Of a stretch of DNA of 64,000 nt, positions 52,629 to 62,245 are shown one piece after another (position 1 is the stretch's first letter; each line of letters starts with the position of its first letter). The stretch is taken from assembly GCA_903825305.1 (NCBI GenBank), contig CAIKAC010000007.1, positions 1 to 64,000 of the forward strand, given 5' to 3'. The translations under genes were made by a program, and so were the position numbers. Under the pieces are notes generated by a model. The model saw only the letters and a program-made list of their open reading frames with translations, ran no database searches and had not been told where the DNA came from. Source of the DNA: an uncultured Actinomycetes bacterium (lineage in GTDB: Bacteria; Actinomycetota; Acidimicrobiia; Acidimicrobiales; RAAP-2).

Positions 52629-53396
52629 GTGGCTTCAGACACCAAGATCAGGACCTACGGCCGCGATGCCTTTACATCGACATCAGTGCTGCGCGAAAAA
52701 GGCGACACCAAGGTAAGCCTCATCATCCCCGCGGCGAATGAACAAAACACCATTCGTGCCGTGGTTGAGCAAATGCTCGTGCACGCCAACTCAGGTCTGC
52801 TCGATGAAATCATCGTGGTCAACGATGGCTCAAGCGACGATACGGCCGCACAAGCCGCTGTTGATGGCGTGATCGTGCACTCGCTACCCAGCCAAGTAGG
52901 CAAAGGCGGTGCCATGGCCGAAGGTGTCAAGGTCAGCCACGGCGAACTCTTGGTATTTCTCGATGGAGATGTGTGGGGATCGATTGATCACTATGTCCCA
53001 AGCCTGATCGGCCCTCTCTTGGCTGAAGCCGATACCCAACTCGTCAAGGGCTACTACGACCGCCCGCTTGGCGACATGCCCCATGGCGGAGGTCGAGTCA
53101 CATCGCTCGCGGCACAGCCCATCTTGCGCCTGCTCTATCCAGAACTCAGCGAGGTCCGCCAACCCCTCGCCGGAGAAACGGCAATTCGTCGCTCTGCCCT
53201 CGACAAAGTTGGCTTTGCCTCGGGCTATCAAGTGGAGCTCGCACTCCTCATCGACATTGGTGAAGTCTTCGGGCCCTCAGCCATTGCTGAGGTTGACCTT
53301 GGCATCAGAGTGCATCGCAATCGCCCGCTGAGCGAACTCTCCCCCATGGCCACCGAGGTTCTACGGGTAGCGCTTGAGCGGCGAGGCCTGCTCTAA
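52629..53396 (+). CDS. gpgS: Glucosyl-3-phosphoglycerate synthase-like glycosyltransferase
   Basis: The protein has 255 residues from a GTG start; no good Shine-Dalgarno is seen, but TAGAAC 6 bp upstream may be a -10 of a leaderless message. GT-A motifs: V-S-L-I-I-P-A-A-N-E (about 29-38), V-V-N-D-G-S-S-D-D-T (about 63-72), G-K-G-G-A-M (about 92-97), F-L-D-G-D-V-W-G (metal DxD, about 111-118). L-V-K-G-Y-Y-D-R-P, G-G-G-R-V-T and P-L-A-G-E-T match the GT81 GpgS family, which makes glucosyl-3-phosphoglycerate for compatible solutes or methylglucose polysaccharides. It is a little shorter than mycobacterial GpgS. Confidence 0.85.
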   Translation: MASDTKIRTYGRDAFTSTSVLREKGDTKVSLIIPAANEQNTIRAVVEQMLVHANSGLLDEIIVVNDGSSDDTAAQAAVDGVIVHSLPSQVGKGGAMAEGVKVSHGELLVFLDGDVWGSIDHYVPSLIGPLLAEADTQLVKGYYDRPLGDMPHGGGRVTSLAAQPILRLLYPELSEVRQPLAGETAIRRSALDKVGFASGYQVELALLIDIGEVFGPSAIAEVDLGIRVHRNRPLSELSPMATEVLRVALERRGLL

Positions 53397-53402
53397 AGCG
53401 CG

Positions 53403-53894
53403 TTAGCTGGCGTGGTAATTGCGCCCCAAGATGACCACCACGTCATCACCGCTTGCACCCGCTGCCTGCGTTGACGCGGTGATGGGTGCGATGTCACCAC
53501 TCGGCACGCCGAGCGAACGAGCAATTTCTTGAGCCGCCCACAGTTGATTCGTTGCGTAATACACCGTCGTGGCCGGGATGGTAACCCCGTTGCTCGCATT
53601 CTCGGGCGGCAAGGTGTTCCAACCTAAGGTCTGAAGTTGGTTGGTCACTTGAGCAGCGATCCCACTCAGACCTGAGCCGTTGGCGACTTGAACTTTGACT
53701 TGGTTGCGCGGCAAGGTCGTGGTGGTTGAGGAACTCGGGGTAGTGGTCGTCGTTGCTCCACCCCCGGAACCGGTGCCCTTGATGGCTGAGAGGGCAAGCA
53801 AAATCACCACAGCGAAGAGAACGGCAATGAATCCAGCTCGCCCGGTGTCGAGGTGCCCAACCGGTGAAGGCTTTTGAGATCGTGCGTCGTTCAT
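53403..53894 (-). CDS. LytR C-terminal domain (LytR_C) membrane-anchored protein
   Basis: The protein has 163 residues. One membrane helix (about 20-39) follows a short cytoplasmic part, then a Thr-rich linker and a LytR_C domain (V-K-V-Q-V-A-N-G-S-G-L-S-G-I-A ... V-V-V-I-L-G). The domain lies outside and in larger proteins accompanies LytR-CpsA-Psr ligases that attach polymers to the wall; the catalytic part is absent here. It is convergent with gpgS and 80 bp upstream of the divergent tRNA-Thr. Confidence 0.85.
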   Translation of the reverse strand: MNDARSQKPSPVGHLDTGRAGFIAVLFAVVILLALSAIKGTGSGGGATTTTTPSSSTTTTLPRNQVKVQVANGSGLSGIAAQVTNQLQTLGWNTLPPENASNGVTIPATTVYYATNQLWAAQEIARSLGVPSGDIAPITASTQAAGASGDDVVVILGRNYHAS

Positions 53895-53974
53895 GCCCTT
53901 TCATCCTCTCAACTCTGTAAGCCGCCCGCAAGGCGACATCAGGAGCCCTAGGCTGTACAGCCGATACAGCACCC

Positions 53975-54048
53975 GCCGGTGTAGCTCAGTTGGCCAGAGC
54001 AGGCGATTTGTAATCGTCAGGTCATGGGTTCGAATCCCATCGCCGGCT
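53975..54048 (+). tRNA. tRNA-Thr(TGT)
   Basis: The gene is 74 nt long: acceptor stem GCCGGTG/CGCCGGC (one G-T pair), discriminator T, D arm GCTC...GAGC, anticodon stem GGCGA/TCGTC with loop TTTGTAA giving TGT, and T arm ATGGGTTCGAATCCCAT. CCA is not encoded. It lies just upstream of mscL. Confidence 0.95.
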
Positions 54049-54074
54049 CTCGATAGTTGCGTGAAGGAGGACCG

Positions 54075-54530
54075 ATGCCAAAAGGTCGAGTCAAGCGAGT
54101 CATTGGAGAATTTCGCGCCTTCGTTTTGCGAGGCAATGTCGTAGATCTCGCTATCGCGGTAGCTATTGGCGCTGCGTTCACCGCCGTTGTCACATCACTC
54201 ACCGCATCATTCATCACGCCGGTCGTGACCTTGTTTGCCCACAAGAAAGGGCTCGAAGGGCTCTACTTCGAAGTCAACGGCGTTCGATTCCAATACGGCT
54301 TGTTGATCAATGCCTTGATTACCTTCTTCATTACTGCGGCTGTCATTTTCTTCTTCGTGCTCAAACCAACGCAGGCCTTAATGGTTCGATTTGGCTCAGC
54401 CCCACCGTCCATGATTCCCAAATCTCCCTGCCCCGCGTGTCTTACCGACATCCCCAAAGCCGCGGTGCGCTGTAGTGCTTGCACCCAGGAACTCGGGGCC
54501 AACTGGGCCCCCGAGGAAGAAGCGTCTTAG
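54075..54530 (+). CDS. mscL: Large-conductance mechanosensitive channel with zinc-ribbon tail
   Basis: The protein has 151 residues from the ATG at 54075, with AAGGAGG upstream. MscL features: F-R-A-F-V-L-R-G-N-V-V-D-L-A-I-A-V-A-I-G-A-A-F at the first helix (gate), and the second helix from about residue 76 to 96. After K-P the normal amphipathic tail is replaced by C-P-A-C-L-T-D-I-P-K-A-A-V-R-C-S-A-C, a four-Cys zinc ribbon on the cytoplasmic side. It releases solutes on hypo-osmotic shock. The last 4 bp overlap the end of rlmB. Confidence 0.92.
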   Translation: MPKGRVKRVIGEFRAFVLRGNVVDLAIAVAIGAAFTAVVTSLTASFITPVVTLFAHKKGLEGLYFEVNGVRFQYGLLINALITFFITAAVIFFFVLKPTQALMVRFGSAPPSMIPKSPCPACLTDIPKAAVRCSACTQELGANWAPEEEAS

Positions 54531-55378
54531 CCGCGACGCTGACGCGCCGCTTCAAAGATTGCAATCGCACCGGCAACCGATGCGTTCAGCGACTCGGTTG
54601 ATCCCCGCATAGGAATCGAACACACCGAACTACAGCGCTTGCGCGTGAGTTGCGCGAGTCCCGACTCTTCGCTGCCAATGACTAACGCGATGGGGTTTGA
54701 TCCCAAATTGGTGTCATAGAGCGAGGTGCGTGATTCGCCGGCGAGGCCAACAACCACCACGCCCATGCGCTTGAGGTGTTCGATAGCGGTCGGAATACCG
54801 GCCACTTGGGAAAAGCGAAGGTGTTCAATCGCCCCGGCAGCTACTTTCGTCACGGTTGGCGTGATTCTCGCAGCGCGGTGTTTGGGAACCACAATGCCAG
54901 TCACGCCGGCACACTCTGCGCTTCGAAGCAAAGAGCCAAGGTTGTGAGGATCGGTAATACCGTCAGCGATCAGCAAAAAAGGCGTTTCGTGCTGAGGACC
55001 TGACGAGACCAGCTCCTCAAGATCCAGAGACTTGAGCGGCCGCGCTTTGGCGACTACTCCCTGGTGCGATTCCGTCGCAGCTTCTCGTGAAATGCGGGCA
55101 CGACTCACCATCTCAAGAGGGACGCGACGCTCTCGACACAGTTGTTCTATGCGATCGAGTTCAGGTGATGGATCAAGATCAGCAGCCATGAACACACGGG
55201 TTGCCGGCCGGGTTTGCGCTTGGAGCAGTTCGATAATGGCGTGACGACCTTCTATTTGATCCCCGCCCAGGCCCTCGGCCCGACGGCGCTGGGTGGGACC
55301 TCCGCTGCGTCCCGTGGGCCGGCCACCTCCTTGCGGTGGACGGTTCCGAGGACTTGGTCGACGATTCGTGGGACTCAT
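54527..55378 (-). CDS. rlmB: TrmH/SpoU family 23S rRNA 2'-O-methyltransferase
   Basis: The protein has 283 residues from the ATG at 55378, with GGAG 6 bp upstream overlapping the ispF stop. A basic, disordered N-terminus (about 40 residues, R-P-P-Q-G-G-G-R-P-T-G) precedes G-R-H-A-I-I-E-L-L, and the SpoU knot motifs D-P-H-N-L-G-S-L-L-R-S-A, V-I-G-S-E-E-S-G-L and P-M-R-G-S-T-E-S-L-N-A-S-V-A all appear. It methylates G2251-type sites in 23S rRNA if it is true RlmB. It is downstream of ispD-ispF in one operon, as in other actinobacteria, but cysS, which is often between them, is missing. Confidence 0.92.
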   Translation of the reverse strand: MSPTNRRPSPRNRPPQGGGRPTGRSGGPTQRRRAEGLGGDQIEGRHAIIELLQAQTRPATRVFMAADLDPSPELDRIEQLCRERRVPLEMVSRARISREAATESHQGVVAKARPLKSLDLEELVSSGPQHETPFLLIADGITDPHNLGSLLRSAECAGVTGIVVPKHRAARITPTVTKVAAGAIEHLRFSQVAGIPTAIEHLKRMGVVVVGLAGESRTSLYDTNLGSNPIALVIGSEESGLAQLTRKRCSSVCSIPMRGSTESLNASVAGAIAIFEAARQRRG

Positions 55379-55380
55379 GC

Positions 55381-55845
55381 TTACTCCACCAAAGCGACAC
55401 ACAGTGCCGCCATTCCTTCTCTGGCTCCTATGGGGCCTAGTCGTTCCATGGTTGTTGCCTTCACCGAAACCGGAGCACCCAGTGCTTCAGTCAATGACTG
55501 AGCAATTGAGACCTTGTGGCTCCCAAGTTTTGGAGTCTCAGCGATGATCGTGATGTCGGCATTGACGGCCCGAAAGCCAGCGGCGGCAATTTTGGCCACC
55601 GCCGCCTCCAGCATCACCATGCTGGCGATACCTCGAATTGAAGCATCGGTATCGGGAAATAACTCACCGATATCGCCGCAGCCTCCAGCACCGAGGAGTG
55701 CGTCAATAAGCGCATGGGTCACCACATCAGCGTCTGAATGACCTTCGAGGCCCGGAGCACCCTCAATAGCGACGCCCCCGAGCATCAGTGGCCGCGTGGG
55801 GTCGTCACTGAAGCGATGGATATCAAAGCCTTGACCAATGCGCAT
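55381..55845 (-). CDS. ispF: 2-C-methyl-D-erythritol 2,4-cyclodiphosphate synthase
   Basis: The protein has 154 residues. The zinc ligands are in G-Q-G-F-D-I-H-R-F (Asp8, His10) and the later His of E-G-H-S-D-A-D-V-V; A-T-T-M-E-R-L-G lies in the substrate loop near the end. It forms the cyclic diphosphate in the methylerythritol phosphate route to isoprenoids. It starts on the last base of the ispD stop (TAATG), so the two are coupled. Confidence 0.95.
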   Translation of the reverse strand: MRIGQGFDIHRFSDDPTRPLMLGGVAIEGAPGLEGHSDADVVTHALIDALLGAGGCGDIGELFPDTDASIRGIASMVMLEAAVAKIAAAGFRAVNADITIIAETPKLGSHKVSIAQSLTEALGAPVSVKATTMERLGPIGAREGMAALCVALVE

Positions 55846-56492
55846 TATCGGCGCTCCATCATGCGTTCGGCCAATTCAAGGTCACCAGGGGAGGTCAGTT
55901 TCAAGTTCTCTTGTTCGCCAGGCACCACCACGACCGTACCGCCCATGGCTTCAATCAGTGCTGCATCATCGGTGGCCTCTGCGTGCGCAGCGTGCGCTCG
56001 GCGCAAGCTCTTGACTCGAAATGCTTGTGGCGTTTGGATGGTGGCGAGTTCCGTGCGATCCAAGGTTTCAACGACCCAACGGCGACCGTCGCGAGCCACC
56101 ACGCGCTTGATGGTGTCCGTTGGCTCAAGACCGGGAATCGCCGCGTCTACCTCTTCATCTGACAATTCAGCAACCACAGCGAAAAACAAACGCTCCGTGG
56201 CGAGTGGTCGGGCTGCATCGTGGACGATGACCGTGTCGACATCATCAGGTAACGCCATCAAGCCACGGCGTACTGATTCCGATCGCGTCGCCCCGCCTTC
56301 GACAACCTGGTCGGCGCCGTGGGTGAGCTCTTGGGCATCATTCGGCGCCACAAGTACCACGACGTCGGCAACACTTCGACAGAGTTCGATCGAGCGAGCC
56401 GCCACCACCCTGCCATCAAGCATGGCGAACTGCTTTGGTCCGCCGAAGCGTTGACCGCTACCGGCGGCCACGACGACCGCCCCGCAACGCAT
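55845..56492 (-). CDS. ispD: 2-C-methyl-D-erythritol 4-phosphate cytidylyltransferase
   Basis: The protein has 215 residues. The nucleotide loop is V-A-A-G-S-G-Q-R-F-G-G-P-K-Q-F (about 8-22), with G-G-A-T-R-S-E-S-V (about 66-74) and V-H-D-A-A-R-P (about 89-95) binding CTP. It makes CDP-methylerythritol just before the IspF step. It follows carD by 8 bp, the standard carD-ispD-ispF order of actinobacteria. Confidence 0.95.
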   Translation of the reverse strand: MRCGAVVVAAGSGQRFGGPKQFAMLDGRVVAARSIELCRSVADVVVLVAPNDAQELTHGADQVVEGGATRSESVRRGLMALPDDVDTVIVHDAARPLATERLFFAVVAELSDEEVDAAIPGLEPTDTIKRVVARDGRRWVVETLDRTELATIQTPQAFRVKSLRRAHAAHAEATDDAALIEAMGGTVVVVPGEQENLKLTSPGDLELAERMMERR

Positions 56493-56500
56493 GGTGATGC

Positions 56501-56977
56501 CTAGGGCAGCGCGTCGGTGAGGCGCTGCTCGGCAGTTTCCTCATCAACGTTCAGGGCGAAGGTGAGCTCAGAAACAAGGATCTGGCGTGCACGGCTCAGC
56601 ATGCGCTTCTCACCAGCACTCAGTCCCTTGTCCTTGTCACGAATTGACAGGTTTCGAACTACTTCGGCAACTTGGTAAATGTCACCAGACCGCAGCTTCT
56701 CAGAGTGGTTCTTATAGCGACGTGACCAGTTCGTTGGCATACGGGCTTCCTTCTTAGACAGCACCGCAAACACTTCTTCGACTTCTTCGTCGTTAATCAC
56801 TTCACGCAGACCAACACTCTCGGTGTTGTCAGCAGGAACCATCAAGGTCAGATCGCCATAGGCGAGCTTCAAGATGAGGTATTCCTTCTTTTCACCAAAG
56901 GCAACACGCTTTTCACGCTTTTGAATGATCGCTGCACCGTGGTGGGGGTAAACGACCTTGTCACCGACCTTGAACAC
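56501..56977 (-). CDS. carD: CarD family RNA polymerase-binding regulator
   Basis: The protein has 158 residues. The RNAP-interaction domain comprises K-V-G-D-K-V-V-Y-P-H-H-G-A-A and the strands to about residue 60. The C-terminal helical DNA-binding part contains N-W-S-R-R-Y (about 83-88), whose Trp wedges into the promoter -10 edge. CarD stabilises open complexes at rRNA and many other promoters. AAGGAG lies 3 bp before the ATG. A 102-bp gap after disA should hold its promoter. Confidence 0.95.
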   Translation of the reverse strand: MFKVGDKVVYPHHGAAIIQKREKRVAFGEKKEYLILKLAYGDLTLMVPADNTESVGLREVINDEEVEEVFAVLSKKEARMPTNWSRRYKNHSEKLRSGDIYQVAEVVRNLSIRDKDKGLSAGEKRMLSRARQILVSELTFALNVDEETAEQRLTDALP

Positions 56978-57079
56978 ATGGGCTCCTTCGAGACTGATGG
57001 CATGGCTATCCGGCGATGGTTCAGCGCCGGGGGGAGGATGTATTGTACCAGCCCTGCCAAAATGCTGGCCCGAGCAGCG

Positions 57080-58141
57080 TCATCGGCCAGAGAATTGAGC
57101 CCGCTCACTCATCCGGGCCACACTCGCCACCAAAGAGCGCGCTTTCGCCTCACCAAAGCCAGGAATGGCTGCAATGTCGCTCGTTTCTGCACTGAGCAAG
57201 CGAGACAGGGTGCCAAATTGTTCAACTAAGGCTTCGAGTTGCTCACGGGGGAGCTTGGGAATTTGCTCAAGGAAGCGATAACCCCGAGGGCTCACCCCAC
57301 TTTCGAACTCAGGGCTTAAGCCCATGGCCGCAGCAATGATGAGGGGATCACCGACTTCATCAAGGGCGATGGCACCGAGTCGAGCTCGGATGGCCTCACT
57401 GCGAGGAATGAGCCCAGATTCCAGAGGCGCATAGTCTTCAATTACTGAAGAAAGCTTGGCGACGAGGTCACCCACAATTTCAGCGCGCTGCAGTTCAACG
57501 AGCCGACCACGATCACCCAACTCGACCACAATTTCTCCAAGCAAGTTGTTGATACGCAGCATGGTCTCTGCCGATTGAGCAATTTCGACCACCTGGCCAA
57601 CGGTCGCCGCGTCAACCACTTCAGCGGCATTGAGCGAGCGCAAACCCCCATCAAAGCGGCTGCGGAATCGCTGCAAGGTGTCAAGTGCTTGGTCCGCTTG
57701 GTCGATGAGTGCCGCGGTCGGTCGCAGACTGTGTCGGTCATCTCCCATGAACAAGGTGATCACACCCATGGCGTGGCTCACCGAAATCACCGGGACGCCG
57801 AGGCTGCGTGCAACGCGCTCAGCAGTTCGATGTCGAGTACCCGTCTCTGACGTCACCACACTTGACGACGGCGTGAGGTGGACGTTGGCACGAGCAATAC
57901 GCTTTGCGTCCTTGGTCAACACGATGGCTCCATCCATCTTGGCGAGTTCGCTCAAGCGCTGTGGCGTGAACTCAGTGTCAAGGAGAAAGCCACCAGTTGA
58001 GATTTCCAAGACACCGGGTCCGTCGCCAATGACCACCAAGGTGCCACGGCGGGCTTGGAGCACCCGGTCGAGGCCGTCGCGCAGCGCGGTGCCAGGGGCC
58101 ACCATTGGCAAGGCGTCGAAGAGTTCAGGGGAAACAGGCAT
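57080..58141 (-). CDS. disA: DNA integrity scanning diadenylate cyclase DisA
   Basis: The protein has 353 residues. The cyclase domain has K-M-D-G-A-I-V-L (DGA motif, about 68-75) and G-T-R-H-R-T-A-E-R (RHR motif, about 100-108), which bind ATP and metal. A helical linker is followed by a helix-hairpin-helix end (A-A-I-P-G-F-G-E-A-K-A-R-S-L). It makes c-di-AMP and pauses at branched DNA. It lies 70 bp after radA, the usual radA-disA order, and RadA is a known DisA partner. Confidence 0.95.
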   Translation of the reverse strand: MPVSPELFDALPMVAPGTALRDGLDRVLQARRGTLVVIGDGPGVLEISTGGFLLDTEFTPQRLSELAKMDGAIVLTKDAKRIARANVHLTPSSSVVTSETGTRHRTAERVARSLGVPVISVSHAMGVITLFMGDDRHSLRPTAALIDQADQALDTLQRFRSRFDGGLRSLNAAEVVDAATVGQVVEIAQSAETMLRINNLLGEIVVELGDRGRLVELQRAEIVGDLVAKLSSVIEDYAPLESGLIPRSEAIRARLGAIALDEVGDPLIIAAAMGLSPEFESGVSPRGYRFLEQIPKLPREQLEALVEQFGTLSRLLSAETSDIAAIPGFGEAKARSLVASVARMSERAQFSGR

Positions 58142-58211
58142 CGCCTCTTAGGTTAGAGACCTCGTGCAAGGCTCGCGTCGCCATTGTGTGAACACTTGGT
58201 TACTGATGTGC

Positions 58212-59561
58212 TTACGACGTAGTCGCAGAAAGCTGTGAAACCCGGGCCACCAATTCAGCCACGGTTGCCACCTCCATGACTTCCAACGAATTGGGTGTTG
58301 GGGTGCCCGATGGCACAAGGGCGCGGCGTAGGCCTACACGCTCAGCCTCAGCCAAACGGCGAGGAGTAGCGAGCACTGGCCGCACCGCACCCGTCAGACC
58401 AATTTCGCCGAAGGCGACAACGTCTTCGGGTAAGGGCTTGCCGAAAAAGGCCGACACAATGGCGCCAACCACGGCGACATCAATTGCTGGCTCTAGTGCT
58501 TTCATGGCCCCCGCGCAGGCGACAAAGAGATCCATCCGTCCAATTCCAAGATCACAATGCGCATCAATGACTGCCGCAAGTTGGCGAAGCCTCGTCGGTG
58601 AGACACCTTGAGCCACTCGCGCTGGTGCCGCCATAGCTGGGGTGACCAGGGCTTGAATCTCCACGACTAAGGGTCGATTACCTTCTGCCAACACCGAGGC
58701 CACCGAACCAGGCAGCGACGGTCCTCGCTCGGCAAGCAAAGCAGCAGACGGATCGGCAACGGAAGACAGGCCGGTGCCGTCGAGTTCGAGAACACCAACT
58801 TCACCTGCGGGTCCGAAGCGGTGTTTGACCGTCGTGGCGATACGGCGCGGATGGTGTCGATCCCCCTCAATCATCATCACGGTGTCGACGAGATGTTCAA
58901 GAGCCCGGGGTCCCGCAAGATCACCGTCTTTGGTGACGTGTCCCACCAAGAGCAAGGCAATGCCTCGACGGCGAGCAACTCCTGAGAGCTGCTCGGCCGC
59001 GTTTCTCACTTGGGTGACGCCACCACCGGGTCCGCGCACTGATGAGTCCGAAATCGTGGAAACCGAGTCAATGACGCACAACGAGGCATCAGTTTTCTCT
59101 AAGGCTGCCACGGCTTTGACGAGATCAGCCGTGGCAACGAGCTCAATGCCATGGGATGCATCTCCTAAGCGACGGGCTCTCGCGGCCACTTGACTCGCTG
59201 CTTCCTCAGCCGCGACCACGAGTGCAGTACCACCCTTGCTGGCCACAAACATCGCCGCTTGTAAGCACAGCGTTGATTTGCCGATGCCAGGATCTCCCGC
59301 CACCAAGGTCACCGATCCAGGAGTCAAGCCACCACCAAGTACCCGGTCGACTTCAGCGACGCCGGTTGTTTGAATCTGACTGGCCTCCACAACGATGCCA
59401 GCTAACTCAACGACAGAAACATCGACCGAGGTTGAGGCCCCGACAGTTTCCAACTCCTTTTCGGTGAGCGTGTTCCACTCTTGGCACGTGGGGCATTGGC
59501 CTGACCAGCGCAGCGCATCAGCGCCGCACGACGTGCAGGTGTAAGGAGCGGGACGTGCCAT
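58212..59561 (-). CDS. radA: DNA repair protein RadA
   Basis: The protein has 449 residues. The zinc finger C-T-S-C-G-A ... C-P-T-C (about 8-29) is followed by Walker A G-D-P-G-I-G-K-S-T-L (about 88-97), Walker B with L-C-V-I-D-S, the RadA-specific motif as K-H-R-F-G (KNRFG in most), and a Lon-like C-terminal domain with P-E-D. RadA is a hexameric helicase that extends strand exchange in recombination. It is followed by disA. Confidence 0.95.
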   Translation of the reverse strand: MARPAPYTCTSCGADALRWSGQCPTCQEWNTLTEKELETVGASTSVDVSVVELAGIVVEASQIQTTGVAEVDRVLGGGLTPGSVTLVAGDPGIGKSTLCLQAAMFVASKGGTALVVAAEEAASQVAARARRLGDASHGIELVATADLVKAVAALEKTDASLCVIDSVSTISDSSVRGPGGGVTQVRNAAEQLSGVARRRGIALLLVGHVTKDGDLAGPRALEHLVDTVMMIEGDRHHPRRIATTVKHRFGPAGEVGVLELDGTGLSSVADPSAALLAERGPSLPGSVASVLAEGNRPLVVEIQALVTPAMAAPARVAQGVSPTRLRQLAAVIDAHCDLGIGRMDLFVACAGAMKALEPAIDVAVVGAIVSAFFGKPLPEDVVAFGEIGLTGAVRPVLATPRRLAEAERVGLRRALVPSGTPTPNSLEVMEVATVAELVARVSQLSATTS

Positions 59562-59608
59562 TGCTGAGCAGGCTAGGCCCTTGTTGTAACGATCGCGTGA
59601 ATCGTGAG

Positions 59609-62128
59609 CTATTCAGCCGACGGGGCAGAACCGGCGAATTCAATTTCCGGCGGCTCAAATCCCTCGATGGACGTGAAGAACAACTCCGGTCCATCCTCGC
59701 CCTCGCGAACATCAACGACCACGGTCTCGCCCACGCGGAACTCCTTCCAGAGCAACTTCTCAGAAAGGGCATCTTCGATGCCTTGCTGAATGGCCCGACG
59801 CAAGGGTCGAGCTCCGAGTTGTGGGTCGTAGCCCTTGTCGGCCAAGAAGCCCTTGGCTGCTGGCGTCAGTTCCAGCCCAATGCCTTGCAAGCTGAGTTGC
59901 TCGGCCGTGCGCTTGGTGAACAGATCAACGATTTCGATGACCTCATCCTTGGAGAGTTCGTGGAAGACGATGGTGTCATCGACGCGGTTCAAGAACTCCG
60001 GACGGAAGTGACCCTTAAGCGCTTCGTAGGCCTTGGCCTTCATCTTCTCGTAGTTGGCTTCTTCGGTCACCTTCGAGAATCCCAAGTTGGCCTTGCGAAG
60101 ATCCGCAGTACCGAGGTTGGAAGTCAAGATCAACACCGTGTTCTTGAAGTCAACCGTGCGGCCTTGGCTGTCAGTCAAGCGACCATCTTCCAAGATCTGC
60201 AACAAGGTGTTGAAGACATCGGGGTGAGCCTTTTCGATTTCGTCGAACAGCACGACGCTAAAGGGCTTGCGACGCACCGCCTCGGTGAGCTGGCCACCCT
60301 CTTCGTAACCAACGTATCCAGGAGGAGAACCAACCAAGCGACTCACCGTGTGCTTCTCCATGTACTCCGACATGTCGAGCTGGATTAGCGCATCTTCATC
60401 GTCGAAGAGGAACTCAGCCAAGGTCTTGGCGAGCTCCGTCTTACCAACACCCGTGGGGCCAAGGAAGATGAACGAACCGGCGGGACGCTTGGGGTCTTTG
60501 AGGCCCGCACGTGTCCGACGGATGGCCTTGGACAGCGCCGTGATTGCTTCTTCTTGTCCGATGATGCGCTTGTGAAGCTCATCTTCCATGCGAAGCAACT
60601 TGGCAGTCTCTTCTTCGGTGAGGCGGTAGACCGGAATGCCCGTCCACGCAGCAAGTACTTCGGCGATGACTTCTTCATCAACGACGTCGAAGAGATTCAC
60701 GCCTTCGGCCTTCAAGTTGGCGTCTTGCGCTTCCTTCTTCTCCATGGATTCGCGCTCTTGTTCAGCGAGACGCTTGGCTTGCTCGAATGCCCCTTGCTCG
60801 ATGGCCGATTCCTTGTCGGCTCGAATTCGGGTGATTTCCTCGTCAAGGTTCTTGGCGCCAGCGGGTACGTGCATGCGCTGAATACGAAGTCGGCTTCCCG
60901 CTTCGTCAATGAGGTCAATCGCCTTGTCAGGCAAGAATCGATCAGCGACGTAGCGATCAGCCAAGTTCGCAGCGGCGACCAAGGCTTGGTCGGTAATCGT
61001 CACTGCGTGGTGTGACTCGTAGCGATCACGCAGGCCCTTCAAGATATCGATCGTCATCGCCACCGAAGGCTGTTCAACCTTGACCGGCTGGAATCGACGC
61101 TCGAGTGCCGCGTCTTTTTCGATGTGCTTACGGTACTCGTCGATGGTGGTGGCACCAATGGTCTGGAGTTCGCCGCGAGCCAACATGGGCTTCAAAATTG
61201 AGGCAGCGTCAATTGCTCCTTCAGCAGCGCCAGCGCCAACCAGGGTGTGAATCTCGTCAATAAACAAGATGATGTCGCCTCGGGTGCGAATTTCCTTGAG
61301 CACCTTCTTCAGACGCTCTTCAAAGTCACCGCGGTAGCGGCTACCAGCGACCAGGGCGCCGAGATCAAGGGTGTAGAGCTGCTTGTCCATGAGCGTGTCG
61401 GGTACTTGGCCCGCCACCACTTTCTCCGCAAGTCCCTCCACGATGGCGGTTTTGCCGACACCGGGTTCACCAATCAGCACTGGGTTGTTCTTCGTGCGGC
61501 GCGACAGCACCTGCATGACCCGCTCAATTTCTTTGTCGCGGCCAACGAGGGGGTCGAGCTTGCCGTCTTTCGCCAACTGCGTCAGGTTGCGACCAAATTG
61601 GTCAAGCACCGCTGAGCCACTGCCAGCCTCACCCTTTTCTGACGATGACGATCCTCCACCCGAGGTTTCTTTACCTTGGTAGCCGCTCATCATCTGAATC
61701 ACTTGCTGGCGAACCTTGGCGAGATCTGCTCCCAAGCTGACGAGCACTTGAGCAGCGACACATTCGCCCTCTCGAACCAAGCCCAACAGCATGTGTTCGG
61801 TACCGATGTAGGAGTGACCCAACTGCAGCGCTTCGCGAAGCGAGAGCTCGAGGACTTTTTTGGCCCGCGGGGTGAAGGGAGGTGAGCCGGCCGGGGGGTT
61901 CCCGGTCATACCCATCGTCTCTTCAACTTTTTCGCGCACTGACTCAAGCGTGATGCCCAAGGCATCAAGGGCCTTGGCCGCTACGCCTTCACCTTCATGG
62001 ATAAGGCCAAGCAAAATATGTTCCGTACCAATGAAACTGTGGTTGAGGAGGCGTGCCTCCTCCTGAGCCAGTACCAGTACTCGCCTTGCTCGGTCAGTAA
62101 ATCGCTCAAACACCTTGCCCGCCTCCAT
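59609..62128 (-). CDS. clpC: ATP-dependent Clp protease ATPase subunit ClpC
   Basis: The protein has 839 residues. Two Clp_N repeats (about 3-145) are followed by AAA1 with G-E-P-G-V-G-K-T (about 220-227), a UVR/middle segment (about 430-480) and AAA2 with G-P-T-G-V-G-K-T and the D2 small domain. The C-terminus is acidic. ClpC unfolds substrates for ClpP and in actinobacteria is usually essential. No ClgR-type operator was recognised upstream. It is divergent from the polyprenyl synthase. Confidence 0.96.
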   Translation of the reverse strand: MEAGKVFERFTDRARRVLVLAQEEARLLNHSFIGTEHILLGLIHEGEGVAAKALDALGITLESVREKVEETMGMTGNPPAGSPPFTPRAKKVLELSLREALQLGHSYIGTEHMLLGLVREGECVAAQVLVSLGADLAKVRQQVIQMMSGYQGKETSGGGSSSSEKGEAGSGSAVLDQFGRNLTQLAKDGKLDPLVGRDKEIERVMQVLSRRTKNNPVLIGEPGVGKTAIVEGLAEKVVAGQVPDTLMDKQLYTLDLGALVAGSRYRGDFEERLKKVLKEIRTRGDIILFIDEIHTLVGAGAAEGAIDAASILKPMLARGELQTIGATTIDEYRKHIEKDAALERRFQPVKVEQPSVAMTIDILKGLRDRYESHHAVTITDQALVAAANLADRYVADRFLPDKAIDLIDEAGSRLRIQRMHVPAGAKNLDEEITRIRADKESAIEQGAFEQAKRLAEQERESMEKKEAQDANLKAEGVNLFDVVDEEVIAEVLAAWTGIPVYRLTEEETAKLLRMEDELHKRIIGQEEAITALSKAIRRTRAGLKDPKRPAGSFIFLGPTGVGKTELAKTLAEFLFDDEDALIQLDMSEYMEKHTVSRLVGSPPGYVGYEEGGQLTEAVRRKPFSVVLFDEIEKAHPDVFNTLLQILEDGRLTDSQGRTVDFKNTVLILTSNLGTADLRKANLGFSKVTEEANYEKMKAKAYEALKGHFRPEFLNRVDDTIVFHELSKDEVIEIVDLFTKRTAEQLSLQGIGLELTPAAKGFLADKGYDPQLGARPLRRAIQQGIEDALSEKLLWKEFRVGETVVVDVREGEDGPELFFTSIEGFEPPEIEFAGSAPSAE

Positions 62129-62245
62129 TCTTTGGGCCTGTCTTGAGTGTATCGGTCGGCGGCTTCAACCTGGCCGTCAGGTCGAGTTTGCCTCCTTGAC
62201 CGAGCCCGACAGCGGGACTCCATTCGGCCTCTAGCATGGGAGGTC

